Below are positions 45,921 through 62,662 of a DNA stretch of 64,000 bases, in pieces. A model generated the notes under the pieces. It worked only from the letters and a program-made list of their open reading frames with translations, did no database searches and was not told the origin of the DNA. The position numbers and the translations under genes are program-made. The stretch's first letter is position 1. The number at the start of each line of letters is the position of its first letter. Source of the DNA: Tetradesmus obliquus (lineage: Eukaryota; Chlorophyta; Chlorophyceae; Sphaeropleales; Scenedesmaceae); contig CP126205.1 in the NCBI GenBank assembly GCA_030272155.1, positions 2,220,501 through 2,284,500 of the forward strand. Reading direction: 5' to 3'.

Positions 45921-47266
45921 TGACCGCAGATATCAAAATGTTAAGCTTTGCCAGCAGGTAGCCAGTAGGCTGCACCATGTTGTTATAGTCGAACCTGCAG
46001 CAGCAGCAGCAGCAGCAGTGTTTAACCGCAGTGGTTGGCGCAAAACACAATGCACGATCAACCTGGTGGTGTAACGACGCACCTGCGGCCTTTGCCTCCT
46101 CCCTCCACTTGCCAGTGCTGGTCATATTAGAACTTGGCCTCCCTTGTATACCGCAAGCACACCACACACAACATTGCTGTACACCAAACTTCCACCCCAA
46201 AGGCCACTATCTACATATGGCTGGTCAGTGCACAAGCCTTACACGCACCTGCGACCTTCACCACCGCCCTCCACCTGCCAGTGCTGGTCATCATAGATCT
46301 TGGCCTCCCGCAGCTGCTCAGGGTCCTGCGTGGCTTGATCCGTACACCGCAACACATAATTAAACTTACGGTGTAACCACACACCTGCGGCCTTCACCAC
46401 CGCCCTCCACCTGCCAGTGCTGGTCATAATAGAACTTGGCCTCCCTTGTATACCGCAAGCACACCACACACAACATTGCTGTACACCAAACATCCACCCC
46501 AAAGGCCACTGTTCACATACGGCTGGACAGTGCACAAGCCAATCACCCACCTGCGGCCCTCTCCCCCGCCCTCCACCTGCCAGTGCTGGTCATAGTAGAC
46601 TTGGCCTCCCCCAGCTGCTCAGGGTCCTGCGTGCGCAGCGCCAGCCAGGTGGCCACTATCGCCATAAGGGTCTACAGCACACAAGCCACACACCCACCTG
46701 CGGCCCTCTCCACCGCCCTCCACCTGCCAATGCTGGTCATAATAAATATGGCATCCGCAGCTGCTGCGCGTGCCAGCCCCAGCCACCCAGCCAACCTCCA
46801 TAATGTCTGAAATGCAGTGCTGCTCACCTGCGGCCCTCGCCTCCGCCCTCCACCTGCCAGTGCTGGTCGTAATAGAACTTGGCCTCACGCAGCTGCTCAG
46901 GGTCCTGCATGCGCAGCGCCAGCCAGGTGGCTGCCCAGGCGAGGTCGTCGATGTAGGAGTATGAGGTGTAGTAGCCGCGCACCTCCGGTATGCTGCTAGA
47001 ATACAGTCCAGAGGATTCAGTGGCCTACATAAAGAACGGGCGCAGCAGCAGCAGCAGAAGCAGCAGGTTGTCAATGTAGGAGTATGAGGTGTAGTAGCCG
47101 CGCACCTCGGGGATGCTGCTGGAGTAGAGCCCAGAGGATTCAGTGGCCTACACAAAGAACAGGCGCAGCAGCAGCAGCAGCAGGTTGTCAATGTAGGAGT
47201 ATGAGGTGTAGTAGCCGCGCACCTGCGGTATGCTGCTGGAATACAGCCCAGAGGATTCAGTGGCCT

Positions 47267-47310
<44 letters not shown>

Positions 47311-50300
47311 TTGTCAATGTAGGAGTATGAGGTGTAGTAGCCGCGCACCTCCGGTATGCTGCTGGATTACAGCCCAGAGGATTCAGTGGCCTACAGCAGC
47401 AGCAGCAGCAGCAGGTTGTCAATGGAGGAGTATGAGGTGTGGTAGCCGCGCACCTGCGGGATGCTGCTGGAATACAGCCCAGAGGATTCAGTGGCCTACA
47501 GCAGCAGCAGCAGCAGCAGCAGGTTGTCAATGTAGGAGTATGAGGTGTAGTAGCCGCGCACCTGCGGTATGCTGCTGGAATACAGCCCAGAGGATTCAGT
47601 GGCCTACAGCAGCAGCAGCAGCAGCAGCAGGTTGTCAATGGAGGAGTATGAGGTGTGGTAGCCGCGCACCTGCGGGATGCTGCTGGAGTACAGCCCAGAG
47701 GATTCGGTGGCCTGCACAAAGAACAGGCGCAGCAGCAGCAGCAGAAGCAGCAGAAGCAGGTTGTCCACGTGGGAGTAATAAAACAGACACCAACTTCACC
47801 TGCAGGTACAGGCTCTGCGCGGTGTCCAGCAGCTCTTGGGAGTACCCAGGGTCCCTCTCCTGGAACACCACAGACACAGCCGCCAGCGCTGCAGCACCCA
47901 TCGCCAGCAGGTCAGCTCCCTTCTGGGGTGACACCAGCGCGCGCACTTGCGCAGGGCCGGTCAAGTCCTCAGGCCTGCCCCAGTACAGGTGGCTCTCCCG
48001 CACAGTGGCACCTGTGCAACAAACCATGTGTCCAGGAGCGATAGGCAATGTCAGTTGGCAAAACACTGCTTTGAAGATGCATGAGCCTCAAGTGTGTGCA
48101 GCAGGGCCGGTCAAGTCCTCAGGCCGGCCCCAGTACAGGTGGCTCTCCCGCACAGTGGCACCTGTACGTCGTGTCGTGTGTCAACGGTTCAGGGCAGATG
48201 AGGGAGCGTGAATGGCTGCATGCAGCAGGCTGGGCGGCCAGCGAAAGTCACGGAAGCAGTCGAGCAGGCCCAGCCATTACCTCACGTAGTCAATGAGTGC
48301 ACCATGTGCATGTTTCCAGTGCACTACAGGGGTGCCAGCCAACATAGCACCCTGGCCGCCCACCAGGCAACACACCAAGCCATTTGTTATCAACCAAGCG
48401 ACCAACAAGCAGCAGGTATATGCGCCCCTACCTGGCTTCCATGTGACAGCCACAAACGCGCCCGGCGCGTATCGAGCAGTATTCAGCCGGTCCGCGCCCC
48501 ACTTAAGCGTAGCAAGCATGGCATCCACCTGGCCCGCAGCTGTGTACGCATCCTTGAACTCTAGGCAGCTCTACTCTAGGGCCAATTGCGCTGTTGCGGT
48601 GGCTGAAGTCAGCCCTTGTTGGTGATCCTTGTTCTCTACAAAGCTCTACTCGTTACTGACAACCAGTGCAAGTACTGCTTGCACCCACCTGGCTTCCATG
48701 TGACAGCCACAAATGCGTCTGGTGCGTAGCGAGCAGCATTCAGCCAGTCCGCGCCCCACTTAAGCGTAGCGAGCATGGCATCCACCTGGCCCGCTGCTGC
48801 ATACGCATCCTTGAACTCCAGAAAGCTCAGCGCCAGCGTTGACACTGTGAAAGCTGCAGGGAAGGTGAAGCGGGTGAGGTCGCCAGCATCATACCTGCAC
48901 ATGCAGCAGCCAGAAATGGCAGGAGTTGCTGTTTGATTGCCTGCGAGAGGTTCAGGGTTTGTGTTCATGCTGTGAAAGCTGCGGGGAAGGTGAAGCATGT
49001 CAGGTGGCCAGCATCATACCTGCACAAGCAGCAAAAAAGTGTGGCATGAGCTGCTGTTGGCCATGCATAATTTGGGGGTCAACAAAGAACCTTCAGCTGA
49101 TCATCATCTGCTGATGCTCAAACCAACCCCGCCACGCACCATCATTACCATCTGCTGATGCTCAAACCAACCCCGCCACGCACCATCATCACCATCTGCT
49201 GATGCTCAAACCAACCCCGCCACGCACCATCATCACCATCTGCTGATGCTCAAACCAACCCCGCCACGCACCATCATCACCATCTGCTGATGCTCAAACC
49301 AACCCCGCCACGCACCATCCTCCCACGATGCTTGCGCCATTAGGCGCCTTGTCCTGCAAGCCAGCGTTGCCTCTCCAGGGGATGCGGTTTCCTGCAGGCA
49401 GCTTGCCGCTGCGCTGCGCCTCATAGAACATGATTGATGCCCCCAGGACGCAGCCATAGTCAAAGTCGCCGCCTGCTGCAAGCCGTGTGCACATCTTTTC
49501 TGCTGCTGCACCTGCAGGAAAATGGAAGCCAAGCGACGTGTAGTCAGCGTCGAGCTGAGCTCGTGGGATGCACAGCTGCGCAAGTTGCATTGAGTGCATG
49601 CATCTGATGTTGGGCAAGCCTGTGTTAGTGGCATGTGCAGCTGCTGGGCAAGCAGGGTTGAAGTCAGCTGCTATGCTACCCCTACCGTGCTGCTGCCGCA
49701 CACCCAGTCCTGCAGAGTTTGACTGGGCATGTCCCCTGCATACCCGATGTGTGACTGCTGGAGCACGTAGGATTGCAGCTGCTTCAGCACCAACCTGCGC
49801 TCTCAGAGGCGGTTGTCAGTGCTGCTGGCTGTGTGCCGCCACACGACCAGCACACATTGCCACTGGCTTCCAGGCCAGTGCACTTGAGTGATGCCGGGCA
49901 ACAGCCGCCAGCCCAAATTTCGTTGTCGCAGCTGCCGAACTGTGTGCAGTTGCCTGTGGGGTTGGTCATGTTACCGCCACACTGCTGCCCAGCTGCAAAG
50001 ACAGCAGCACAGCTGCCGGCTGGCACCTGCCGCATCGTAGGTATGGCTTGTACTGTTGGGAAGGCTGCGGGTAGTGCAGATGCGCCTGGCTGCGCTGCTA
50101 CTGCTGCTGTCATGGGCTGCAGTGCTGTGCCTGTGGGCAGAAAAGCAACACCTGCACGCCAACATCAGCACAGCGTTACCACTCACCCAGTCAACCAGCA
50201 GACATCACCTACAGCACTAAGTTGCTGCAGAGGTAACGTAAAATCATAGCTGTAACTTGAGCACATTGCAGAAGACTGGGTGGGTTACATGCCAGGCAGG

Positions 50301-50501
50301 GAACTGGTGACAACATGCCAGACAGCACGACAGCCGTGTAGCCTCCCTTCTCAACCTTCACATACAGCATACATTACGACTGCACATATAGTTTGTGAGC
50401 CTGGTGCTCCACCTACCCTGGCCATGTGCAACTACTGCCAGCAGCAGCACCAGCTGGCAGCACTGCCAGCTAGTGACAAGCAGCTGGGCCCTGCTGCGCA
50501 T
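43949..50501 (-). CDS. GH9 endo-glucanase (cellulase) with CBM1-like N-terminal module
   Basis: ATG at 50501 opens a signal peptide (MRSRAQLLVTSWQCCQLVLL). Exon 2 (about 50131-49800) encodes a CBM1-like Cys module (AAGQQCGGNMTNPTGNCTQF, GGCCPASLKC). Exon 3 (49511-49316) starts the GH9 barrel: DFDYGCVLGASIMFYEAQRS, IPWRGNAGLQDK; exon 4 (48894-48689) gives YDAGDLTRFTFPAAFTVSTL with the catalytic Asp pair. Later exons give HLYWGRPEDLTGP, GADLLAMGAAALAAVSVVFQ, SYSYIDDLAWAATWL, FDYNNMVQPTGYLLAKLD, PPCRPHHRAASC and GGPTKDDVFTDTRWNYEASE then VALDWNAGF with the catalytic Glu. After GH9 a linker leads to a hydrophobic end (LWWQLVLAAVAAWCGLAV), which may be a GPI-anchor signal or membrane anchor. It should cleave beta-1,4-glucan, perhaps in cell-wall remodelling. 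At least eight exon edges are multiplied in its introns. Confidence 0.92.
44667..45370 (-). repeat. GH9 exon copies: WIDSWGNLRYVANQ start and MLGETGQ end
   Basis: GLAWIDSWGNLRYVANQAFM occurs three times (about 45355-45275, 45228-45145, 45096-45020); only the third runs on into YPEQSRRATVYTCFARKQ. The exon end MLGEAGQGYV plus gtgagt (about 44950-44920) recurs at 44835-44800 with a broken donor (gagatgag) and at 44700-44667 with a good one (acatg|gtgagc). Confidence 0.85.
45545..46000 (-). repeat. GH9 exon copies: FDYNNMVQPTGY and RDVMALWLNAQSN
   Basis: FDYNNMVQPTGYLLAKL appears at 45994-45940 and 45860-45800. DVMALWLNAQSNITYTP plus a donor appears at 45775-45715 and 45605-45545. Each FDYNN copy follows a (CTG)n gcag acceptor. 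Confidence 0.85.
45862..45919. repeat. (CAG)n/(CTG)n tract forming an acceptor
   Basis: About 19 triplets; on the leftward transcript it reads (CTG)n-CAG directly followed by the FDYNNMVQ exon. The sister copy at 46000-46018 has about 6 triplets in the same position. Confidence 0.9.
46078..46905 (-). repeat. Six copies of GH9 exon end YYDQHWQVEGGGEGR
   Basis: Copies at about 46900-46835, 46755-46690, 46620-46545, 46450-46380, 46320-46250 and 46140-46080, each ending GGGEGRR(R) at a g|gtg-type border. Unit spacing is about 140-165 bp. The first is joined to the true upstream exon (LRMQDPEQLREAKF). Confidence 0.85.
46960..47765 (-). repeat. Seven-copy array of GH9 exon start ATESSGLYSSSIP
   Basis: Units of about 105-125 bp. 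Each reads leftward (CTG)n-TAG or similar acceptor, then ATESSGLYSSSIP(E/Q)VRGY, YTSYSYID and back into (CTG)n. Starts lie near 47712, 47607, 47500, 47390, 47270, 47150 and 47025. Only the last unit (47025-46925) continues into DDLAWAATWLALRMQ. Confidence 0.88.
48055..49025 (-). repeat. Further GH9 exon-edge copies
   Basis: The exon beginning ATVRESHLYWGRPEDLTGPA (acceptor at about 48014) is copied at 48162-48100. About 135 bp of exon 4 (FKDAYAAAGQVDAMLATLKW to AVTWKP plus donor) at 48822-48688 is copied at 48563-48430. The exon 4 start (YDAGD.TRFTFPAAFT) is copied at about 49016-48965. Confidence 0.82.
49104..49322 (-). repeat. 44-bp minisatellite carrying a 5' splice site
   Basis: Five tandem near-identical 44-bp units in the GH9 intron after exon 3. 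On the leftward strand each contains gatg|gtgcgtggcggggt, the same sequence as the true exon 3 donor at 49316/49315. So the donor is repeated five times at 44-bp steps; 44 is not a multiple of 3, so use of successive donors would change frame. Confidence 0.9.
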
Positions 50502-50991
50502 AGCTAAGCCCGGAAGTTGGATTCCTGCTGCACGCGTGCGTCTCTTGGCGACGAAGAACGGACAGCTGGTGGGTGTAACCAGGGTAGCTACTACCACACA
50601 GGAGCTGTATGTTGCTTCCACAATGCAACTGTCCAGCCAGCTTAGGAAACTGAAGTTTGGCAGCCACTACACAGTAAACCTACGGCAAGATGAACGCCAG
50701 TCATTCTGCACGGCAGTGCAGTAACGTGTTACTGCACACAAACCTCGCTGACAGCTCGTTGCCATCTTCCCTTTTTGCTGCGTTCTACTCGCGCTGAAGA
50801 TTGAATCGTGTCTTTTTTTAAAATAATACTGACGTTGTTGGAGGTGCAAGCGATCAGCCCTACGCATCGGCCAGCATCACAACACAGTTCAGCAGCAGTG
50901 TTGCACAACACCTACGTCCGCACACGCCAGGTTGTACAGCTGCAGAGCAAACCTTGCAAACCAGGCTGTTGATTCGTTCGATACCACGGCC
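50502..50991. promoter_or_regulatory. Divergent promoter region between GH9 and coiled-coil gene
   Basis: About 490 bp separate two opposite ATGs (50501 leftward, 50992 rightward). It includes an A/T-rich patch (tctttttttaaaataatact, 50811-50830). No conserved promoter element is recognised. Confidence 0.45.
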
Positions 50992-53900
50992 ATGTCATCA
51001 GAAGGAGCAGGAGGCCGCCTGCAAGGGGCCCCGCTCAGCATCAAGACAAATGCTTTCCATGCACCCAAGCTCAAGAGGGATGTGATGGCATCAAAGCTGC
51101 ACACAAAACAGCCAGCTGACAGGCCTGGTAGTGGCAGCCAGCGTCAAGCAGCAATCAAGGAGGCAGAGCTCGAAAACATGCAGACAGGCACTTATGAAGC
51201 AGCAGGCTCTTCTCCAGCAGCTGTGCCTGCTACTTCGCCAGCGTCAGACAGAAGCAGCAAGCCAGTTCCTGCAACCAGGCTAACCACAGCAAAGAAAGGC
51301 AAGCGCGCCAAGCCTCGCACACGCAATAGCGAGGTGACAGTGTACTACGACGCAGTTCAGTCGCCAGAAGATGCAGTTGCCAAGCCACAGCAGCAGCACA
51401 AGCAGAAGCAGCAACGCGGCGGGCGAGCGGCTGCTGCCGCTGCCGCTGCTGTGATTGCTGCTGTGGCAGCAAGTGAGGAAGGCACAGACACTGCTGCAGC
51501 AGCTGCAGGCGCTGATGAAATCACAGCAGCAGCATGGACGGCAGAGGAGGATGATCTGTTCCCTACGCAGCCAGAACCAACGGATGCAGACTATGGGGAC
51601 CAGGAGCAGCTGCTGCTGCCACTGCCAGATCAGCATAACAGCGGCAGCACGAAAGTAGCAGCAGGTGGCTCAAAGCGCGTCATGCGCAGCAGTAGCTCAG
51701 ACGCCCTGGAGGAAGCCACAGCTGCAGCTGGCCGCAGCAGTAGGCACAGGAACAGGGCGGAGCCTGAAGATGCTGCTGCTGCAGCTGCTGCCAACTCTCC
51801 TGCAACAGATGACGACGCAGATGTAGCAGCAGTTCCTGCAAGTGCAGCGCAGGGCAGTCAGCCAGGTCGGCTGCGTGATGGAGCAGAGATATTCAAATGC
51901 ATGCAGGCACTGGCAGAGGACGCTGCAGAGCTGCTGCCGCAGGAGCAGGAGCAGAAGAAGCGCGGCAGGGGCAGGGCCAAGAAGGACCTGAGGCTTGTTG
52001 ATGCGCTGCACCAGTGCTGGCAGGGCAAGGTGTGCCTGTAAACTTCTTTGGCTCTTGACTGTGGTTTGGGACTTCTGCATCAGAGTTGTGTGCCCTGGAC
52101 TGCAGGCTGTTATGGCAACCGAGCGCTGATGCTGTGTTCACTTGCTGATCCTCATGGCCTCTCTGTTTGCTGGGGTTCCCGCTGTGCCGCTGCACAACTG
52201 CCTTCTCAAAGATCGAATGCTCTTACCACTGTGGCTGTGGTGCCTTGCTGCTGCTGCAGAGCTACTACGAGCGCTTGCAGGAGATCACAAGGCAAGAGGC
52301 AGAGGAGCTTGAGAAGGCAGAGGCAGCAGCAGCACAGGGGCCCCAGTACAGGCCCTCGCAGCTGCTGTCAAACACATCAGGCAGGACAGCACAGGATGCG
52401 ACCGCAGCACCGAGCAGCAGCCAGCTGGCCAGCGATGCAGCAGCAGCAGCAGTGGAAGCAGCAGGGGAGAGCCAGCAGGATGCTGCAATGGGCGGAAGCC
52501 AGGGTGCCCGCAAGCGCAGGACAGCGCACCAGAGCACACAGCCAGGAGGAGCAGAGGAGGCAGCAGAAGCAGCAGCAGCTGCAAGTGGCGCAGCAGGCAT
52601 GCCAAACAAGCGCCGCGCGACAGCTGCGGGAGCGCGCGCAGCAGCCGGCAGTGCAGCAGCAGCTGCAGCTGCTGGCGCAGCCGGCAACAGGCGCCGCACG
52701 CTTGCGCCTGCAGCAGCAGCAGCAGCAGGCAAGAGCCCAGCAATTGGCGTTGGCAGGCCTGGCAGTAGCCGTGCAACTGGTGCTGGCTTGACATGGGAAG
52801 CAACTCCAGCAGCGCCCGGCAGCAGCATTGCTGACAGGCCGCCATGGAGTGTGGGCGGAGCTGCTGCTGGTGCAGCTGCAGGAGTGTTGGGCAGTTGTGG
52901 CGGCGCTGCTGCTGGAGCTGCAATTGGCGGCGCGGGTGCTGGCGCGGGCGCTGCTGCTGCTGCCGCTGCAAAGGGCGCTGACAAAGCTGCGCTGCAGAAG
53001 CTGCAGGCTGCTTTTGATGCAAAGATGGAGGAGCTGGCAGCTGCAAAGGATCAGCTCAAGGAGTCCCAGGTGGGCTGCTGATGTTTTCTAACGATGTGCT
53101 GCTGTGCATCGTGGGAATTGTCTTGCACTGGGGGTGAGCACTGCGGTCCTCGACAGCCACAATGGCACTGTTGAGAGCCCTGCGCGATTGCAATATGGTA
53201 GCAGGCAGGGCGGCTTGGTCCAACGGCGTCAAGCCTGCTCCACAGCTGCCTCATGTTGCTGTCATCCGCCGACTGATGACGATTGCTGCGCACAGCTGCT
53301 GCAAAGTTTGCGTCCATGTTGCGCGTGGAGCAGCACGCCCACTACCAGTGCACAACAGCAGGGCCTCTCTGCATGCCATTGTGTACAGCACACTGACGAT
53401 GCTGGCTTGAAATCGACTGTTGGTGCTGCAGGAGCTGGTGTCCAAGCTGCGTGCGGGGCAGCGCTCGCACCCCAAGGCGCTGCAACCGGGAGAAGCAGCA
53501 GCAGGCGCTGGAGCTCAAACCATGTCGGCCTGCCCACCTCTGCTGCTGCTGCCGCTGCTGCTGTTGCAGGAGCTGGTCTCCAAGCTGCGCGCAGAGCAGC
53601 GCTCACACCCCAAGGCGCTGCAGCAGCCCCTCTCCGCATTGCTTTGCATTTCTTTTCTGCTGACTAACGGTGCTGGCCGGCGGCCCTGTCTTGTTGCTGC
53701 AGGAGCTGGTGTCCAAGCTGCGCGCGGAGCAGCGCTCGCACCCCAAGGCGCTGCAGCAGGCGGAGAAGCAGCGGCAGGCGCTGGAGCGAAAACTGGAGGC
53801 CAGTGAGAAGAAGCAGGCGGGGCTTGAGCGGGACGCAGAGGGCTTGCAGGAGCGTCTGGGCAAGCAGGAGGCGGAAAAGGCGGCGCTGCAGGAGCAGGTG

Positions 53901-54310
53901 AGATGCACAGCGGATGCGGAGATGCAGGGATGAGGCAATGCAATCGTGATAGGCCATTTTTTTCTTATGACAGAACCGAGAACCGTGCTCCATCTGACGC
54001 TTGTCCTGCTGCGATGCCGCAGCTGTCCAAGTCTGAGAAAGAGGCGAAAGCGCTGCGGCTGCAGCTGAGGCCTGTGGCAGGTGGACAAGATATGCCTTCT
54101 TTTGCTAGCCATTGATGACTATGCCATCTGCCTGTTGTGTTTGCTGCCATGCCGCAGCTGTCCAAGTCTGAGAAGGAGGCGAAAGCGCTGCGGCTGAAGC
54201 TGAAGCAAGCCAATGGCAGGCTGGACAAGATGCAAGCTGCTGCCGCAAAGATGCAGGAGATGGCGGCAGGCATGGTGGCAGACGCACAGGCAGGCATGGC
54301 ACTGGATTGA
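50992..54310 (+). CDS. Ala/Gln-rich coiled-coil protein of unknown function
   Basis: Four exons join in phase 0: 50992-52029, 52260-53069, 53703-53897, 54158-54310, giving 731 residues. The N-terminal half is low complexity with basic patches (KKGKRAKPRTRNSE, EQKKRGRGRAKKDLRL) and an acidic stretch (AAAWTAEEDDLFPTQPEPTD), resembling nuclear proteins; SYYERLQEITRQEAEELEKA starts a charged helix. The C-terminal part is a clear coiled coil: DKAALQKLQAAFDAKMEELA, LVSKLRAEQRSHPKALQQAE, KLEASEKKQAGLERDAEGLQ, LSKSEKEAKALRLKLKQANG, ending VADAQAGMALD. No domain name can be given; a nuclear or cytoskeletal scaffold is a guess. The ATG at 50992 is the first in its frame; an upstream frame lacks an ATG. 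Exons 3 and 4 are each multiply copied. Confidence 0.75.
53430..53790 (+). repeat. Three copies of exon 3 start (ELVSKLRAEQRSHPKALQ)
   Basis: Acceptor gcag plus ELVSKLRA(G/E)QRSHPKALQ at about 53430-53490, 53568-53625 and 53703-53760. Only the third continues into the long coiled-coil exon. Confidence 0.88.
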
Positions 54311-55260
54311 GCAGCAGCTGTGCTGAAGTGCATGAGGCCTAGCAGGTGCTGCGCACACAGGCAGGCGGCAGCCGCTAAGGTGCGGGGGGTGGCGGCGGGC
54401 ATGGTGGCAGACGCACAGGCAGGCATGGCACTGGACTAAGCAGCAGCTGCGCCGAAGGGCATGAGGCCTAGCAGGTGCTGCGCACACAAGCAGGCGGCTG
54501 CCAAGGTGCAGGAGACGGCGGCAGGCATGGTGGCAGATGCACAGGCAGCCATGGCTATTGATTGAGCGCTGGTCTAACAGAGTGCAACACACGAGCAAGC
54601 CTGGCTGCGGCCCAGCACTTGACTGGCGTGTCACAAGCAGGCTTGCTGGTTTGGGGTGTGGCGGCAGACGCGCAGGCAGGCGTGGCACTGAATTGAGCAG
54701 CAGCTGTTCTGGGTTGCATGCGGCCTAGCAGCTGCCGCGCACGCAAGCAGGCGGCGGCCAAGGTGCAGGAGATGGCAGCAGGCACGGTGGCGGATGCACA
54801 GGCAGGCATGGCACTGGACTGAACGGCAGCTGCGCTGAATGTCATGCGGCGCAGCAGCTGAGTAGTCAAGCAGGCGGCAGCCGCAAAGGTGCGGGAGATG
54901 GCGCCAGGCATGGTGGCGGATAAACTGAGCAGCAGCTGCCAAATCAGCAAGCCTGGCTGCGGCCCGGCACTTGTATGGCGGCTTACAAGCAGGCTCGGTG
55001 TTCACGAGCATGGTGGCAATTGCACAGGAGAGCACTGCGATGGGCTGAGCAGCAGCTCATGCATGCCTTTGGCGAAGGCAGAGGTGCAGGAGGTGGCGGC
55101 AGGCATGGTGGCAGATGCGCAGGCAGGCATGGCACTGGATTGAGCAGCAGCTGCCAAACCAGCAAGCCTGGCTGTGCCCTGACGCTTGTATGGTGATTCA
55201 AAAGCAGGCTGTTTCGGGTGTAGTGGCTGATGTGCAGGCAGGCATGGCATTGGATTGAGC
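54020..55260 (+). repeat. Tandem copies of the last exon, including its stop codon
   Basis: LSKSEKEAKALRL occurs at 54023 and 54158. After the stop at 54308-54310 come about eight further copies of the exon end, VQE(M)AAGMVADAQAGMALD plus stop, with stops near 54439, 54564, 54696, 54822, 55047, 55143 and 55258 and a degraded unit near 54925. Spacing is mostly 125-132 bp. Several have their own gcag- or caag-type lead. Confidence 0.85.
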
Positions 55261-56455
55261 AGCAGCTGCCGGGCCAGCAAGCCTGGCTGCGGTGAGGGCA
55301 GAGCTGAGCATTCACAGGGATTTGCACACAGCAGGCCTTCTGCACGCGCAGGCCAGGCAACTTGTCAGCGCAGTTGCATATGCAATTGCTCTGGCTGCGC
55401 AGAAGCATCTCTAGAAGGGACACAGCACTGCAGCACTACATGCACGCACATGTGGGTCTTTTGTGCATTGTGCAACTGGTTTCCAGGCTCTTCACAGCCG
55501 CAACTGTTTTCAGCAGTGATACCACTGCTGTCATTGTGGCTTGTGATGTCGTATCATGAGTGTGTCTTGCATTGCCACAACAAATCCAGCATCAGGAAGG
55601 GCGAGGGGTGCATACAAAGGGTGTCTGAAGGCAGCTGTGTGTGGCGATAGCACCATGGCGACAGCAGGCTAGCCCTTGCTTCTGCATTGCAGCACCCACA
55701 TTGAGTGAAGCCTAGTACTGCATCACACGTGCATCATTTCTAGCTCACTCCACGAGTGTGGGCCACAGGCTTGTGCTGGTACGGCTACTCTGCATTTGCG
55801 TTGCTTTGATTACAGGTGAGCACGCCCCTCTAAGTGTTTGGCCGTTGTTGTACAGGCAGTTTGAGCTGGCAATTCGAACTGAAGAGACACTGACTTATCT
55901 TTCGATGCACTTGGTGACAAGTTACAGCAGAAGGCTGTCCCCGTGCCCCAGAAGATGCGTCGCTTGCACATCAGCAACTCAAGTACTATTTATAGGTGCT
56001 ACCTACGGCAGGGTAGCACAATGCTTGCCGCCGATCCCTGCTGGAGAATTGTTTAATGTACCAACTGACAACCTTCATACACCAGCTGCAGCGGTGTGCA
56101 GCCCCTCCCCCCAAAAATGGTGGCAGCTGATAGCTACCAAACTGCAGCTCTGTCTGACAACAATACAACTTCCAGACTGCAAGGCACCTATACAACGTGT
56201 CAGCAACTGTAGTTGATAGGAGCATGGAAGTACAGTAACTTACTGTTGAACCGATACGGTTCAACAGTAAGTTACTGTACTTCCATGCTCCTATCAACTA
56301 GGAAAACAGCATCCTGCAACCAAACTGCATTACAATACAACTTGCACATGATCATACACTGCCGCACATCTCCGAGACTGGGAGGAGGCTCCAAGACTGT
56401 TTCTGCTGCCGCCGATCATGGCTGCAGCATCAGGCTCTGATGGCCCAAGGCTTGG
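55261..56455. other. Intergenic region between convergent genes, with a perfect hairpin
   Basis: Between the coiled-coil gene's terminal repeats and the aspartate aminotransferase stop (56456). No coding exon is supported. The striking element is the inverted repeat at 56210-56300. Confidence 0.55.
56210..56300. repeat. Perfect 44-bp inverted repeat with 3-base loop
   Basis: The left arm 56210-56253 (starting tagttgataggagcatgg, ending gttgaaccg) is the exact reverse complement of 56257-56300; the loop is ata. In RNA it would form a 44-bp perfect stem, about the size of a small-RNA precursor. A cruciform, a foldback element remnant or a sequencing/cloning artefact are alternatives. Confidence 0.95.

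Positions 56456-62662
<6,207 letters not shown>

Noticed and set aside
46619-47719. 366-codon leftward frame with repeated Cys runs and CAATTPHTPTLTTC
   Set aside because: An out-of-frame reading of the GH9 exon-start array; the GH9 frame ATESSGLYSSSIP matches the family.
47084-48211. 375-codon rightward frame repeating RSMRCSSRAP
   Set aside because: Antisense shadow of the same GH9 array and the following exon.
52265-53046. Long leftward Ala/Gln/Leu-rich frames opposite the coiled-coil gene
   Set aside because: Low-complexity shadows; the rightward frame splices in phase with coiled-coil exons on both sides.
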